DNA of 64,000 nt from Cellulophaga sp. L1A9 (GTDB lineage Bacteria > Bacteroidota > Bacteroidia > Flavobacteriales > Flavobacteriaceae), in the NCBI RefSeq assembly GCF_009797025.1, contig NZ_CP047027.1, positions 4,526,001-4,590,000 of the forward strand. The letters run 5' to 3'. Positions 1 to 8,851 of this stretch are shown here, piece after piece; the first letter of the stretch is position 1, and each line of letters starts with the position of its first letter. The notes beneath the pieces are model-generated. The model had not been told where the DNA came from and searched no databases. It saw only the letters and a program-made list of their open reading frames with translations. A program made the translations under genes and the position numbers.

Positions 1-722
1 ACACTCATCGCCGCAATGCCTCCATTCACATCATCAATTTCGCCAAAAATAATTTCATCATTACCATCAACACTACCTCCTGCTGGTATTTTTAATAATT
101 TTAAACTTTCTGCCCAACCCTCATCGGTTGGAGTAGCATGAAAAGCATTGGTAAAACCTTGATAAACCCAACGTTCAAAAGTTAATCCACCATCTAAACT
201 TCGTTCTACAGATCTAATAGTAGTATTATTTACACGAATGGCTCCATAATAAATTCTTTCAGGTGTAACCAATTGTGATGTCCATATCGTTTCATCAAAA
301 GAGTTTTCCGTTCTAGTAAAAGCCCATTTTCCAGGAATTTTAGCTAAAATTCCTATATTTCCGCTATAATCGTTAGCTACCTCGAAATCAATCTGACGAC
401 CTTCCATATTAATTTCTAAATCAGGAATTCCATTTTCAACCAAAGGCAGCTTTACTTTAATCGTGGTATTGCTTAAAGCTATAATTTCTGAGTTAGTCCC
501 GTCAAATAAAACACTTACTTTATCACTATCTTCAATAAAATTGGTGCCATTAATTTCTATGATGTCACCGGTATACCCAAAGTTTTTAGAATAAGATTGA
601 ATCTTGGCAATTTCAATTTGCTGTTCTGGTAATGAATCATCAGTTGATTGCTCATTTTCTGAACAAGATAATATTAATGTACATAGAATTCCTATTAAAA
701 TTGAAGGTGAAAAATATTTCAT
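1..722 (-). CDS. TIG/IPT-domain lipoprotein, partial
   Basis: The frame stays open from an ATG at 722 to the window edge, so only the N-terminal ~240 residues are visible. A lipoprotein signal ends in LILSCSEN, with Cys at about residue 20. An acidic linker follows, then one TIG/IPT-like immunoglobulin domain (about residues 35-120, with the typical pattern YTGDIIEINGTNF). The remainder resembles the start of a BNR/WD40-like beta-propeller (RSVERSLDGGLTFERW, a sialidase-type Asp-box neighbourhood). It is probably anchored in the outer membrane or periplasm. Substrate and role cannot be told from the sequence. The gene runs in the same direction as the zinc cluster but is separated from it by more than 200 bp and a deletion scar, so it need not belong to that unit. 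Confidence 0.7.
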   Translation of the reverse strand, partial: MKYFSPSILIGILCTLILSCSENEQSTDDSLPEQQIEIAKIQSYSKNFGYTGDIIEINGTNFIEDSDKVSVLFDGTNSEIIALSNTTIKVKLPLVENGIPDLEINMEGRQIDFEVANDYSGNIGILAKIPGKWAFTRTENSFDETIWTSQLVTPERIYYGAIRVNNTTIRSVERSLDGGLTFERWVYQGFTNAFHATPTDEGWAESLKLLKIPAGGSVDGNDEIIFGEIDDVNGGIAAMS

Positions 723-945
723 TAGTTTAGTTTTTTAATAATATTTTAAACGATTAAAATTATGAATTATTATTGCCTTTATAAGGCTTTAGAAATTATA
801 TAGATTAAACCACCTGCTTACTCTTTAGCTTTTTAATAATTAGGTCCATTAATTATAGTACAAAAAGGTTGCTTTGTAGCTTGTAGGGGAATTCACGTTT
901 GTAAGCTATAATGATATTATGTAAAATAGCATATTCGAGAAAATT

Positions 946-1047
946 TCAATTTACAATCTTAATATCTATAGATGTTCTACTCTGCCAACCGGTTTGATCA
1001 GTTACCGAGTATGCACAATGATAATCACCAGTATCTATATCATTTAG
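946..1047 (-). pseudogene. 3' tail of a DUF4625-like protein (deletion remnant)
   Basis: Directly after the truncated TonB receptor, shifted one frame, an open stretch of 33 codons reads NDIDTGDYHCAYSVTDQTGW and ends in SIDIKIVN then TGA at 946-948. The pattern GDYH...VTDxxG...I is what I know from the C-terminal strands of DUF4625-type immunoglobulin-like lipoproteins, often found beside metal TonB receptors in Bacteroidota. No start codon or N-terminal part exists. I read it as what is left of the gene that once followed the receptor. Confidence 0.5.
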
Positions 1048-2059
1048 CAAAAAATCCGTTTTTAGCATTCACATTACTGAATACTGTTTCAGATGTTATA
1101 CCCTCAGAAACAAAACCGATACTTACACTTGCATCTGCTTCGATACCTGCGGTATTCCTTAAATTATTTTCATGTAATTCAAAAATGTAGTTTTCAAAAT
1201 TGATTTGATCTGTCGGTACTTTATAGTCTCCATAATCTCTGTACGTAAGCCTGGTTCGATAAAACCACTTATCTTTTATAGAACTTAAACCCGCAGAAAT
1301 GCCTAATAAATCATTATTACTTTCACCAAGAATATTCACTTCGCCATCAAAAGAATTCGGAGATGGTATTTTATTGGCTTGTATATCAACAACTCCGGCA
1401 ATGGCATCAGATCCGTACAATAAAGAAGCGGGGCCTTTAATAATTTGTATGTTTTGAATACCGTGTTGGTCTATTTCTATTCCATGGTCATTTCCCCATT
1501 GTTGTGCTTCATGTTTTATACCGTTTTGTACAACAGCTACACGATTAAAACCTAAACCTCTAATGACAGGTTTAGATTGCCCAGAACCAATTGTAATAGT
1601 GCTTACTCCAGGTATTTTACTTAAAGTTTGCATTAAACTATTCTCTCTATTATTATTTAGAAATCCTTTAGTAACCGTTTGAGAAACTATAGGAACTTCC
1701 ATAGCTTTTCTTTTTTTAGTTTTTTCACTAACTTTTACTTCGTCGAGAACAGTGGTTGATTCCGTTAAAAATATTTTAAGTTCATTCATATTTGGACCCA
1801 CATCAATACTAATTGTTTCAGATTCACAACCAATATGAGATATAGTAAACACGTACTTGCCTTTGAACACATTATTTATGGTAAAAGCACCAGTTGATGT
1901 TGACACTGAAAAAAGTTTTTCTCCGACGATAGTTGCACCCTTAGCAGGTTCTAAGGTGTTCGCATGTATTACAAACCCTTTTATTTGATAAGAATTTTGC
2001 GCAAGCGCGGTTGAGCACAGACTAAAAAATAGTCCTACACTCAATATTTTATAAAGCAT
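1040..2059 (-). pseudogene. TonB-dependent receptor, truncated after the plug (ZnuD-like position)
   Basis: The 339 residues hold a signal peptide (cleaved near ALAQ, residues 1-20), a carboxypeptidase-regulatory-like beta-sandwich (about 24-105) and a TonB plug domain (about 120-230, with SKIPGVSTI, KPVIRGLGFNRV and IKGPASLLYGSDAIAGVVDI). Only the first barrel strands follow. The frame then stops at FSNVNAKNGFFAK, where relatives continue for roughly 400 more residues, so this product cannot form a complete barrel. The DNA continues into the tail of another protein in a different frame, which points to an internal deletion. It is the last gene in the zinc cluster direction, downstream of a Zur-type box, so the original receptor probably imported zinc or a zinc chelate. 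Confidence 0.8.
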
Positions 2060-2227
2060 ATTTTTATACTATAAGATTTAAATTGGAGTCCTTTAAAATG
2101 AACCAAGACAAAGCCTATACGTTTAACCATTTGAAGAATATGGTGCATCACGAATTCCAAAAACACTTTTAGGGTAAAAAGGGCTCAAGGAGAATTCAAA
2201 GTGCAAAGGAAAAAATGTATAGAAAAC

Positions 2228-2536
2228 TTATAGCAAAAAAGGCGGTGGTCTACAAAAAAGCTTGCTTGTTACTATAGTATTTATAACGGTAGTCTTGTAA
2301 TTGCTCGCAAATTTTTTTTCGATTGGAAACACCTTGTTTTCAATATGAAAATCAACTGTGGAAGGGAAAATAATTGGGGTTAAATTATGTGCAATGGCAT
2401 GGTCACAAATGGCACAGACATCATCTACTGTATCGTCAGTCGTATGTGACAACGCATGAAGACCTGTTATTTTCATAGATAGAAAAAGAACAAGCAACAA
2501 ATAGGTGATAGTATGTTTTATGCGACTAGGCTTCAT
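2228..2536 (-). CDS. small exported Cys/His protein, DUF2946-like
   Basis: This 102-residue protein has an N-terminal hydrophobic helix (about 8-28) followed by a metal-ligand-like segment VCAICDHAIAHNLTP. The spacing of the Cys pair, the following His residues and the C-terminal PPPF resemble small DUF2946-type and HYC-type proteins that accompany metal transporters. It is the first gene after the palindromic box at 2613-2639 and precedes the truncated TonB receptor. It probably acts at the membrane or in the periplasm in metal uptake. The exact role is unknown. Confidence 0.6.
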   Translation of the reverse strand: MKPSRIKHTITYLLLVLFLSMKITGLHALSHTTDDTVDDVCAICDHAIAHNLTPIIFPSTVDFHIENKVFPIEKKFASNYKTTVINTIVTSKLFCRPPPFLL

Positions 2537-2592
2537 TAAAAATTGAAACGTTATGATGTGATTGGGCTGTTAGTGATATGTTACTTATTTTG

Positions 2593-2639
2593 CAAAGATA
2601 GTATCTTTTTTAAACTAACGCAACTAAGTTGCGTTAGTT
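2593..2639 (-). promoter_or_regulatory. Zur box and -7 element for the 2536 gene and TonB receptor
   Basis: Positions 2613-2624 and 2628-2639 form a perfect 12-bp inverted repeat around a 3-bp centre, with core ACGCAAC-TAA-GTTGCGT. On the minus strand a Bacteroidota -7 element TATCTTTG lies at 2593-2600, so the palindrome covers the -33 region. The same core occurs twice beside the Fur-family gene at 9997, supporting it as that regulator's operator. The palindrome also touches the stop codon of the gene that ends at 2638. Confidence 0.75.
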
Positions 2640-3075
2640 ATTTTAATAGTAGACCATAGCAATCTGTAAGTATATAATTAAAATGCTCCACATCATCCTT
2701 ATTGAGTTTTAAGATGCCCGTTATGCTAACCACTTGATCTGTTTTGAACTTGGGAGGCACAACAAATTGAAGTTCTATAGCCGTTTCTGGACCGCCTTGA
2801 CCACAAAAAAAACAAGCAGACATAGGACCTTTTGATAGTATGAACAATTTCCCATTTGGGTCAATATTTAGAAAATATCCTGTCACGGTAATTTGTTTTC
2901 CTTCCAAATCTTTTAAGGATCCTGAAAATTCAGGATACAAGAAATAGTCATCATACGCAGGGAAAAACTTATCTGTGTATGTTACTTTGGCTAAATCTGC
3001 CCATGAAGTTTCTCGTTGACTATACCCTAGAGCGTATGTAAACAGTATACATGTGAATAAAATTTTATTTTTCAT
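2638..3075 (-). CDS. exported protein resembling DUF3299, zinc-cluster
   Basis: The 145-residue protein starts with a signal peptide (cut near GYSQ). Its body has an OB-fold-like strand pattern: LEGKQITVTGYFLNID, then FILSKGPMSACFFCGQGG, then VVSITGILKLN. The CxxC motif (ACFFCG) and the GYxxP-like pattern recall DUF3299, a family seen next to ABC transporters of the LolD/FtsX type in Zur-controlled operons. From memory, the ZrgABCDE zinc operon of Vibrio has a comparable make-up. It overlaps the permease gene by 11 bp, so it belongs to the same operon, as its last gene. Probable role: a periplasmic partner of the transporter, possibly handling metal through the Cys pair. Confidence 0.55.
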   Translation of the reverse strand: MKNKILFTCILFTYALGYSQRETSWADLAKVTYTDKFFPAYDDYFLYPEFSGSLKDLEGKQITVTGYFLNIDPNGKLFILSKGPMSACFFCGQGGPETAIELQFVVPPKFKTDQVVSITGILKLNKDDVEHFNYILTDCYGLLLK

Positions 3076-4294
3076 TACTTAAAATTGTTGCTATATCCAT
3101 CTTTAAAATTGGATATATAGCCAATAAAACGGATACTGTAGTTAATATAATAATTGAACCTCCGGTGTGTAAAAGGTCTTGATAAGGCAATTCTTGGAGC
3201 ATATATAGTTTATCATCTGCATTCATCATTTTGAAGACGTACTTAAGACCAATTTTCAAGAACAAAAAACCTAAAATAAAGGCTGTAAAAGCGATTGTTA
3301 ACCCTTCGTAGGCTACTATTTTAATCAATTGAAAATTACGTGCGCCATAAGTTCTTAACAACGCCAAATCAAAAGCACGTTCCTTGACCATTTTATAAAG
3401 ACTTGTGAAAATCATAATTCCAGAAATTATAAGTATGATATAGGCAACTGCTGTGATTGTCTTAAAGCCAACACCGGTATAAGCATAAAGGCGATCTAAC
3501 TCATATTTTGGCAACGCAGTTTGCAAACCCACCTGTTTATTAATTTTTCTGGGCAGGGTAACCAATCCCCTTGGGTTTCTAAATGTGATGAGTAAGGAGG
3601 TTATTTCTTTAGAATCGTCATGTTCTTCATGGGCATGTCCATCATGGTGTTCTTCTGATTCTTCAAGATGTTCTTCTTTATGATCATGAACATCCCAGAC
3701 ACTTTGTAAATTGGTTATAATTAAACGATCTATAACTTTTTTAGTAGGCTTTAAAATACCTACTATCGCTAATTTATCAGAATGTACTTCAACAGTAGCT
3801 TCTACTAAACCATGAGTGCTCAAAATAGTATCTCCAATATTAAGTTTAAGGTGTTGTGCAACACTGTTTCCCAAAACCACATCCATAGATTTTTTAACAC
3901 CACTCCCTTGTTCCAATTCAGCATGGTAAAGGGATCCAAAATCTGCCGTTGTTCCCACAATTCTATATCCTTTATAGTTATCGCCATACGAGATTGGTAC
4001 CGCCGATTTTATCATTGGATTTTTGCCGATCTTCAGTGCTTCTTGGTAAGATATATTTCCCGTAGGATTATCTAAATGCAACACTGAAGCCAATACAAGT
4101 TGTAACGGACTTCCTTTAGCACCCACGACCATATCAATACCACCCAAATTACGTTCCATTTGGTATTCGAAGGATGTTTTTAGTTGCTGAATTCCTAAAA
4201 GCAAGGTAATACTCAGCACTAAAACAAAAACGCTCAAAAAAGTATAAAGCGGTTTAGATTTTATGTTTTGCAGGCTAATCTTCCAAATATTCAT
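3065..4294 (-). CDS. FtsX-type ABC permease with His-rich periplasmic loop
   Basis: This 409-residue permease has the MacB/LolC layout: one N-terminal membrane helix (about 18-40), a large periplasmic domain, and three C-terminal helices (about 280-300, 330-350 and 375-395) with the FtsX sequence TSLYKMVKERAFDLALLRTYG. Inside the periplasmic domain, roughly residues 200-226, is an insert very rich in His, Glu and Asp (HDHKEEHLEESEEHHDGHAH). Such a loop is typical of proteins that bind Zn2+ and is not needed by ordinary lipoprotein-release permeases. Its start overlaps the ATPase stop by 4 bp (ATGA). I infer a zinc-handling mechanotransmission-type transporter rather than a channel importer. 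Confidence 0.8.
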   Translation of the reverse strand: MNIWKISLQNIKSKPLYTFLSVFVLVLSITLLLGIQQLKTSFEYQMERNLGGIDMVVGAKGSPLQLVLASVLHLDNPTGNISYQEALKIGKNPMIKSAVPISYGDNYKGYRIVGTTADFGSLYHAELEQGSGVKKSMDVVLGNSVAQHLKLNIGDTILSTHGLVEATVEVHSDKLAIVGILKPTKKVIDRLIITNLQSVWDVHDHKEEHLEESEEHHDGHAHEEHDDSKEITSLLITFRNPRGLVTLPRKINKQVGLQTALPKYELDRLYAYTGVGFKTITAVAYIILIISGIMIFTSLYKMVKERAFDLALLRTYGARNFQLIKIVAYEGLTIAFTAFILGFLFLKIGLKYVFKMMNADDKLYMLQELPYQDLLHTGGSIIILTTVSVLLAIYPILKMDIATILSNEK

Positions 4295-4920
4295 AGGGTA
4301 ATGACGTTTTGAAAGAATGGTTTTATTCTAGAGTCGTGCGTAATTACGATGAGGTTTGCCTTAGTTGTTTTTGCTTGCGCTATCAATAGTGCTATTACAA
4401 TCTTACAGTTTTCATCGTCTAAGTTAGATGTTGGTTCATCTGCCAAAATTAAACTTGGTTCGTGTATATTGGCAGATGCAATACCTAAACGTTGTAATTG
4501 TCCTTCGCTGAGTTGGTGCGCTTTATGATGTTGAATTTTGTGTAGGTCTAATTGTTTTAGTAAAACATCAATAGCAGAAGGTTCTATTTTGTGTTTACTA
4601 AAATAAAGGCGTGCTTGTAAATTTTCTAGAACACTTAATGAGCTTATAGCGTGATTCTTTTGAAATACTAAGCCTATTTTTTCTCCTCTAAATTTATCTA
4701 ATTGACGATTGCTTAGTGTATTAATAGCTATAGCATCAATCCTAATTGTTCCATGTTTAGGTTTTAATAACCCTGCTATTAGATGCAACAAGGTTGTTTT
4801 TCCAATACCCGATTTTCCTAAAATGAGTAGATTTTCATTCTGTTTTAAAGTGAGATCTGGGAAGCTAAAGCTAGTATCCTTTTTTTTATATTGAAAAGTA
4901 AGGTGATCTGTTTGTATCAT
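4291..4920 (-). CDS. ABC transporter ATP-binding protein, LolD/MacB type
   Basis: This 209-residue ATPase has Walker A (GKSGIGKTT, about 34-42), a Q-loop (VFQKN), a signature LSEGQLQRLG, Walker B (LILADEPTSNLD) and the switch His (VITHD). The signature has Glu where LSGGQ is usual. It is short, without extra domains, as expected for the LolD family that pairs with FtsX-like permeases. Its stop overlaps the permease start by 4 bp, so the two subunits are translationally coupled. Confidence 0.85.
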   Translation of the reverse strand: MIQTDHLTFQYKKKDTSFSFPDLTLKQNENLLILGKSGIGKTTLLHLIAGLLKPKHGTIRIDAIAINTLSNRQLDKFRGEKIGLVFQKNHAISSLSVLENLQARLYFSKHKIEPSAIDVLLKQLDLHKIQHHKAHQLSEGQLQRLGIASANIHEPSLILADEPTSNLDDENCKIVIALLIAQAKTTKANLIVITHDSRIKPFFQNVITL

Positions 4921-4953
4921 TTTTAATTCTTTAAAACCTTCTTTGAATTTTTT

Positions 4954-6150
4954 TTAAGCTATTGGCCATGCATCTTGTTGAGGAAATTGTTGATTTTTCC
5001 AAAGGTCTATTTCACGAGCTTTAAGTAAACATTCCTCTAACTCCCTTAGCATTTCATCTTTGTTCATATGCTGCCCTATAAAAACCAACTCTATTTTTCG
5101 GTCTCCAAACAAAGGATCCCAATTTGCTTCAATTTCATCCTTATGATCAAGAAAGGAGGCGTAAGCTAAACGTTCTCCAAAAGTCATAGAAGCCCACCAA
5201 ACACCTGCATTATCTGCTTTACATGAACCACCTGCAGAGCTCCACAATAAAGCATGATTAGTTCTTGAAGCTAACCAAAACAACCCTTTGCTTCTGATAA
5301 TATTTTGAGGAAAATTTTGGTTCAGATATGTTAAAAAGCGCTCTGGATGAAATGGCTTTTTACTTCTAAAAACAAAAGAACTTATTCCGTATTCTTCTGT
5401 TTCAGGTACATGATCATTTTCTAATTCTCTTAACCATCCAGCAGACGCTTCTGCTTTTTCATAGTCAAACAAACCTGTATTCAGTACACTTTCTAAAGCA
5501 ACCTTAGATTCATTGGCAGTAAGTATGCGCGCTTCTGGATTTAATTTATGTAGAATAGCATGTAATTCATCAAGCTGTTCTGGACGTACCAAATCAATTT
5601 TATTGATAATAATAACGTTAGCAAATTCAATTTGATCGGTCAATAAATTAACAATAGTCCTATCGTCACCTTCAATAGAGGTAAGCGCTCGTGTGGTTAA
5701 ATAATCTGAACTTGAAAAGTCTTTTAAAAAATTAAATGCATCTACTACGGTAACCATAGTATCTATAAAACTAAACCGACTTAAATCTATTTTACCATCT
5801 TCACTTTCAAATGTAAAAGTCTGTGCTACGGGAATAGGCTCACTGATCCCTGAGCTTTCAATAAGTAAATAATCAAATCTGTTTTCGGCTGCCAACTTTT
5901 CAACTTCTACCATAAGATCTTCACGTAAAGTGCAACAAATACAGCCGTTAGACATTTCTACTAATTTCTCCTCCGTTCTAGAGAGCGTGTTTTCATTTGC
6001 AATGAACTGAGCATCAATATTAACCTCACTCATATCGTTAACAATCACGGCTACTTTTAATCCTTTTTTGTTATGGAGCACATGGTTTAACAAGGTGGTT
6101 TTACCAGCGCCTAGAAAGCCACTTAATACAGTTACAGGTAATTTTTTCAT
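4954..6150 (-). CDS. COG0523 metallochaperone GTPase (CobW/ZigA-like)
   Basis: The 398-residue protein has the P-loop GFLGAGKTT at 11-19 and the family metal site GCICC at 69-73. It also has the switch region ([11 protein letters not shown]) and an intact guanine-specificity motif NKID (about 180-183). A CobW C-terminal domain follows (about 250-380, with [20 protein letters not shown]). Family members couple GTP hydrolysis to metal insertion. Those under Zur are thought to hand scarce zinc to essential enzymes; ZigA and ZNG1 are the best studied. The gene sits in the Zur operon 33 bp upstream of the ABC transporter, next to a second, diverged paralogue. Confidence 0.85.
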   Translation of the reverse strand: MKKLPVTVLSGFLGAGKTTLLNHVLHNKKGLKVAVIVNDMSEVNIDAQFIANENTLSRTEEKLVEMSNGCICCTLREDLMVEVEKLAAENRFDYLLIESSGISEPIPVAQTFTFESEDGKIDLSRFSFIDTMVTVVDAFNFLKDFSSSDYLTTRALTSIEGDDRTIVNLLTDQIEFANVIIINKIDLVRPEQLDELHAILHKLNPEARILTANESKVALESVLNTGLFDYEKAEASAGWLRELENDHVPETEEYGISSFVFRSKKPFHPERFLTYLNQNFPQNIIRSKGLFWLASRTNHALLWSSAGGSCKADNAGVWWASMTFGERLAYASFLDHKDEIEANWDPLFGDRKIELVFIGQHMNKDEMLRELEECLLKAREIDLWKNQQFPQQDAWPIA

Positions 6151-6183
6151 GTGACTTATTGTTTTGTATGCTTACTACTTCTG

Positions 6184-7119
6184 CTATTCTTTTTGTGGGG
6201 TATTTTTATCAACAACTTGATTTTTTGAAAGAATGGATGTAATAATTTTTTGTAATAGATACGTCTCACTTCCTGGGCCAATTGTCAACAATTTAGAGCC
6301 TGTTATAGGAACACCATTAAAAGGCCTTATATGCACTTCGCCATCTGGAGTTCGCTCAAAATAAGTATAATGTGCATCGTCACTAATTATCGTACAACCC
6401 TTAACTCTCAGTAAACTTTTAGGAAGTGCCGCACAAATACCATCAATAGCTTTGGAATGGGGCAAATTTGGCAAATCTACAGCGCATGAAGCCCAGTGTG
6501 CTTTTTGATGGTCTAACTTTTGAGCAGAATTTAGAGAAGGCCCTAATTCAGGTAACAATAAAACATCTAACTGCTGCATGGGGATTACTTTCGCGGTTGG
6601 ATTCCATATTTTCAATTGCTGTATAACTTCTGCTTTGCGATTCTCTGATACCTGTTCAAGATGTGATAAAACCAATAGAGAAGAAATTTGAATTTGGTTT
6701 GCTTCCAGTTCGTTATGTGCTCCCCTTTTTTGCCAGTTTTTTACATCTACCACAGAAATTTGAATGGGTGGTAAAAACCGATCATGAAGCCCTACCCCCA
6801 AAAACTCCATTAAGGAACAAGCATCTGATGTTCCGTTGGCTTCGATAAGTGTAATCCCGTTTTTTCTATCAGGAATTCTGTTTACCGTATTTCTAAGTTC
6901 CATAATACCACTACAACAGATACAGCTACCGCTTAAAGGCTTAATAGCATTTGATGCCATCTGCTTAGTTAATTGTTGTGCATCTAAATTGGCATTTTCA
7001 TAATCGTTTAGAATCACATAGGGGTTAAACCCTTGTTCAATAAAACTGTCAATTAAAAACCTTAGTAAGGTAGTTTTTCCTGCTCCTAAAAAACCTACCA
7101 CCGTAATTATAGCCTCCAT
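6184..7119 (-). CDS. COG0523 GTPase paralogue with lost NKxD motif
   Basis: This is a second CobW/COG0523 protein of 311 residues. It has P-loop GFLGAGKTT (9-17), metal site SCICC (65-69) and the switch motif LIEANGTSDA. Where the other copy has INKID, this one reads VLSHLEQ, so the guanine-specificity motif is gone. The C-terminal domain is shorter and does not end in the long acidic tail of the first copy. Nucleotide preference may therefore differ (inference). It lies 33 bp upstream of the canonical copy and 20 bp after PhoX in the same operon. Confidence 0.75.
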   Translation of the reverse strand: MEAIITVVGFLGAGKTTLLRFLIDSFIEQGFNPYVILNDYENANLDAQQLTKQMASNAIKPLSGSCICCSGIMELRNTVNRIPDRKNGITLIEANGTSDACSLMEFLGVGLHDRFLPPIQISVVDVKNWQKRGAHNELEANQIQISSLLVLSHLEQVSENRKAEVIQQLKIWNPTAKVIPMQQLDVLLLPELGPSLNSAQKLDHQKAHWASCAVDLPNLPHSKAIDGICAALPKSLLRVKGCTIISDDAHYTYFERTPDGEVHIRPFNGVPITGSKLLTIGPGSETYLLQKIITSILSKNQVVDKNTPQKE

Positions 7120-7139
7120 AATGCAATAGGTTTTATTCG

Positions 7140-8819
7140 TTAGATTATTTCAAATTGATTCAACTTGTTCATTTTTTCGATTAAATCTCCTGTAATGGCA
7201 ACTACAGCAGGTTTTGGGATACCATCTTCATCAAAAGGCCATGTACTGGTAGGGTTTTTCAAATCTGTAGTTTGTTCCCCTGGGTGTTGCACACTTAAGA
7301 ATAAAGTTTTTCCGTCTGGTGAAAACCAAGGTCCCGTTAACTCCGCATCTTTTGGTGCTGAAGCGACACGAATTACCTTGCCTGCATCTTCACCAAGTCT
7401 AGGAATTACGAATAGACTATTATTTTTGAAAGCCATATAAGGCTTATCTTTTTTATTCATAGAATTACCCGACATATCTGAAGTTAACCAAAGGTTTCCT
7501 GATAAATCAAACGCTAAATTATCTGGACAAGAAAAACCTTTTTCTTCTCCGCCAGCCAAATAGGTAGAAGCTTTAAAATGTAAAGCATCAAAGGCACCAT
7601 TATTTTCTTCTATTTTTAAAATAGAACCGTGAACATCTCCTTTCGGTTTATTATTCGTCAACGAAATAAAAATGTTTCCCGTAATTGGGTCTATTTCGAT
7701 ATCCTCTGGTCTATTTAATGCAGTAGCACCAAGAAGTTTGGCTGCTTCTCGTGCCCGGATCAATACCTCGGTCTGATCTTTGAAATTACTTTTTAAAACG
7801 GCTTGAGTTTCCCAATCTAATGCCAACCAAATACCATTGATAGTATCTGCTACAAATAAAGTTCCCTCCTTCAAAGAACCTGGCTCAGATGAAATAAACT
7901 TATATAAATGTTCATCATTTTTATCATCTGCCGTATAGGCTACTACCCTTTTATCTTCTAATTCATATAAGGTGCAACATTCGTGCGCAAATCGTCCTAA
8001 AGCAATATGTTTTTGAGCTGTGCCATCTTTTGGGTTTACTTCTACCACCCAGCCATAATGTTCTGGTGGATAGTCGTAAAAATTTTCCCAACCGTAAGAA
8101 CTAGGTCTATGTGTAGCTACATTATTATCGTATTCGGTTTCTCCAAAGAAACCATCATAGTTTTCCTCACAGGTAAGAAAAGTTTTCCATGGTGTAATCC
8201 CGCCAGAACAGTTGCTATTCGTGCCAATAATAGTCGATTTGCCTTTTATGGGGCTGTCCCAATTAACGCTTATTGGTGTTTTACCATTAATTCGGCGATT
8301 ATGAGGGTCGTTTTCAACCACTTTCCATACGCCATTCTCTTCTTTGATCCTTACGATGGTACCCCCCACATCATACATCTCTTTATCAACCTGCTCTTTG
8401 GTTCTATGTTCAAAAGGATTTTCATATTTTCTAGCATCAAAATCAGAAACAAAAAGTGGATTCACATATTCATGATTAACCCATAGTAAACCGTCTTTCG
8501 GGTTGTTTTCATCGAAAGGTATAAAACATGTGAAATCATTATTAAACCCAAATGTATCTGTATCGCTTATTTTATCTCCCCACTTTATAATGGTATGATA
8601 ATTTAATCCCTTGGCTAATAACAAATCGTCTGTATCAGAAGCAACTAACCCTTCCAAAGCAAAAGCTTTTAAAGTGTTTAGTCTTTCTTTTGAAATGTTT
8701 CCGAATCCGTTAGTAGGTGTTGCCGTGCTACCACAGCTTACTAAAAACTGTGGCATAACTACAGTTCCTAGTCCTACTTTACCCATAAAGGAAATAAATT
8801 TTCTACGGTTGTATTCCAT
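7140..8819 (-). CDS. phoX: PhoX-family phosphatase (DUF839), Tat-exported
   Basis: The N-terminus YNRRKFISFMGKVGLG is a twin-arginine signal, ending in FLVSCGS, a possible lipobox. The rest (about 40-555) is the DUF839/PhoX beta-propeller, with the conserved stretches FTCFIPFDEN, LLWVNHEYVNP, NCSGGITPWKTFLTCEEN, HECCTLYE, RPEDIEIDP and FSPDGKTLFLSVQHPG. PhoX enzymes hydrolyse phosphate monoesters using iron and calcium, unlike the zinc enzyme PhoA. Placement in a Zur operon fits a zinc-sparing replacement; that link is inference. Length (559) is within the family range. Confidence 0.8.
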   Translation of the reverse strand: MEYNRRKFISFMGKVGLGTVVMPQFLVSCGSTATPTNGFGNISKERLNTLKAFALEGLVASDTDDLLLAKGLNYHTIIKWGDKISDTDTFGFNNDFTCFIPFDENNPKDGLLWVNHEYVNPLFVSDFDARKYENPFEHRTKEQVDKEMYDVGGTIVRIKEENGVWKVVENDPHNRRINGKTPISVNWDSPIKGKSTIIGTNSNCSGGITPWKTFLTCEENYDGFFGETEYDNNVATHRPSSYGWENFYDYPPEHYGWVVEVNPKDGTAQKHIALGRFAHECCTLYELEDKRVVAYTADDKNDEHLYKFISSEPGSLKEGTLFVADTINGIWLALDWETQAVLKSNFKDQTEVLIRAREAAKLLGATALNRPEDIEIDPITGNIFISLTNNKPKGDVHGSILKIEENNGAFDALHFKASTYLAGGEEKGFSCPDNLAFDLSGNLWLTSDMSGNSMNKKDKPYMAFKNNSLFVIPRLGEDAGKVIRVASAPKDAELTGPWFSPDGKTLFLSVQHPGEQTTDLKNPTSTWPFDEDGIPKPAVVAITGDLIEKMNKLNQFEII

Positions 8820-8851
8820 ACTTTTTGTGCCTAAAAATTTTATAAATAGAT

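Noticed and set aside
972..1190. 72-codon plus-strand ORF
   Set aside because: It is antisense to the truncated TonB receptor and the DUF4625-like tail, which have clear family sequence on the other strand.
4291..4920. ABC ATPase as part of ZnuABC
   Set aside because: The partner permease is of the FtsX type, not the ZnuB type, and there is no ZnuA-like binding protein.
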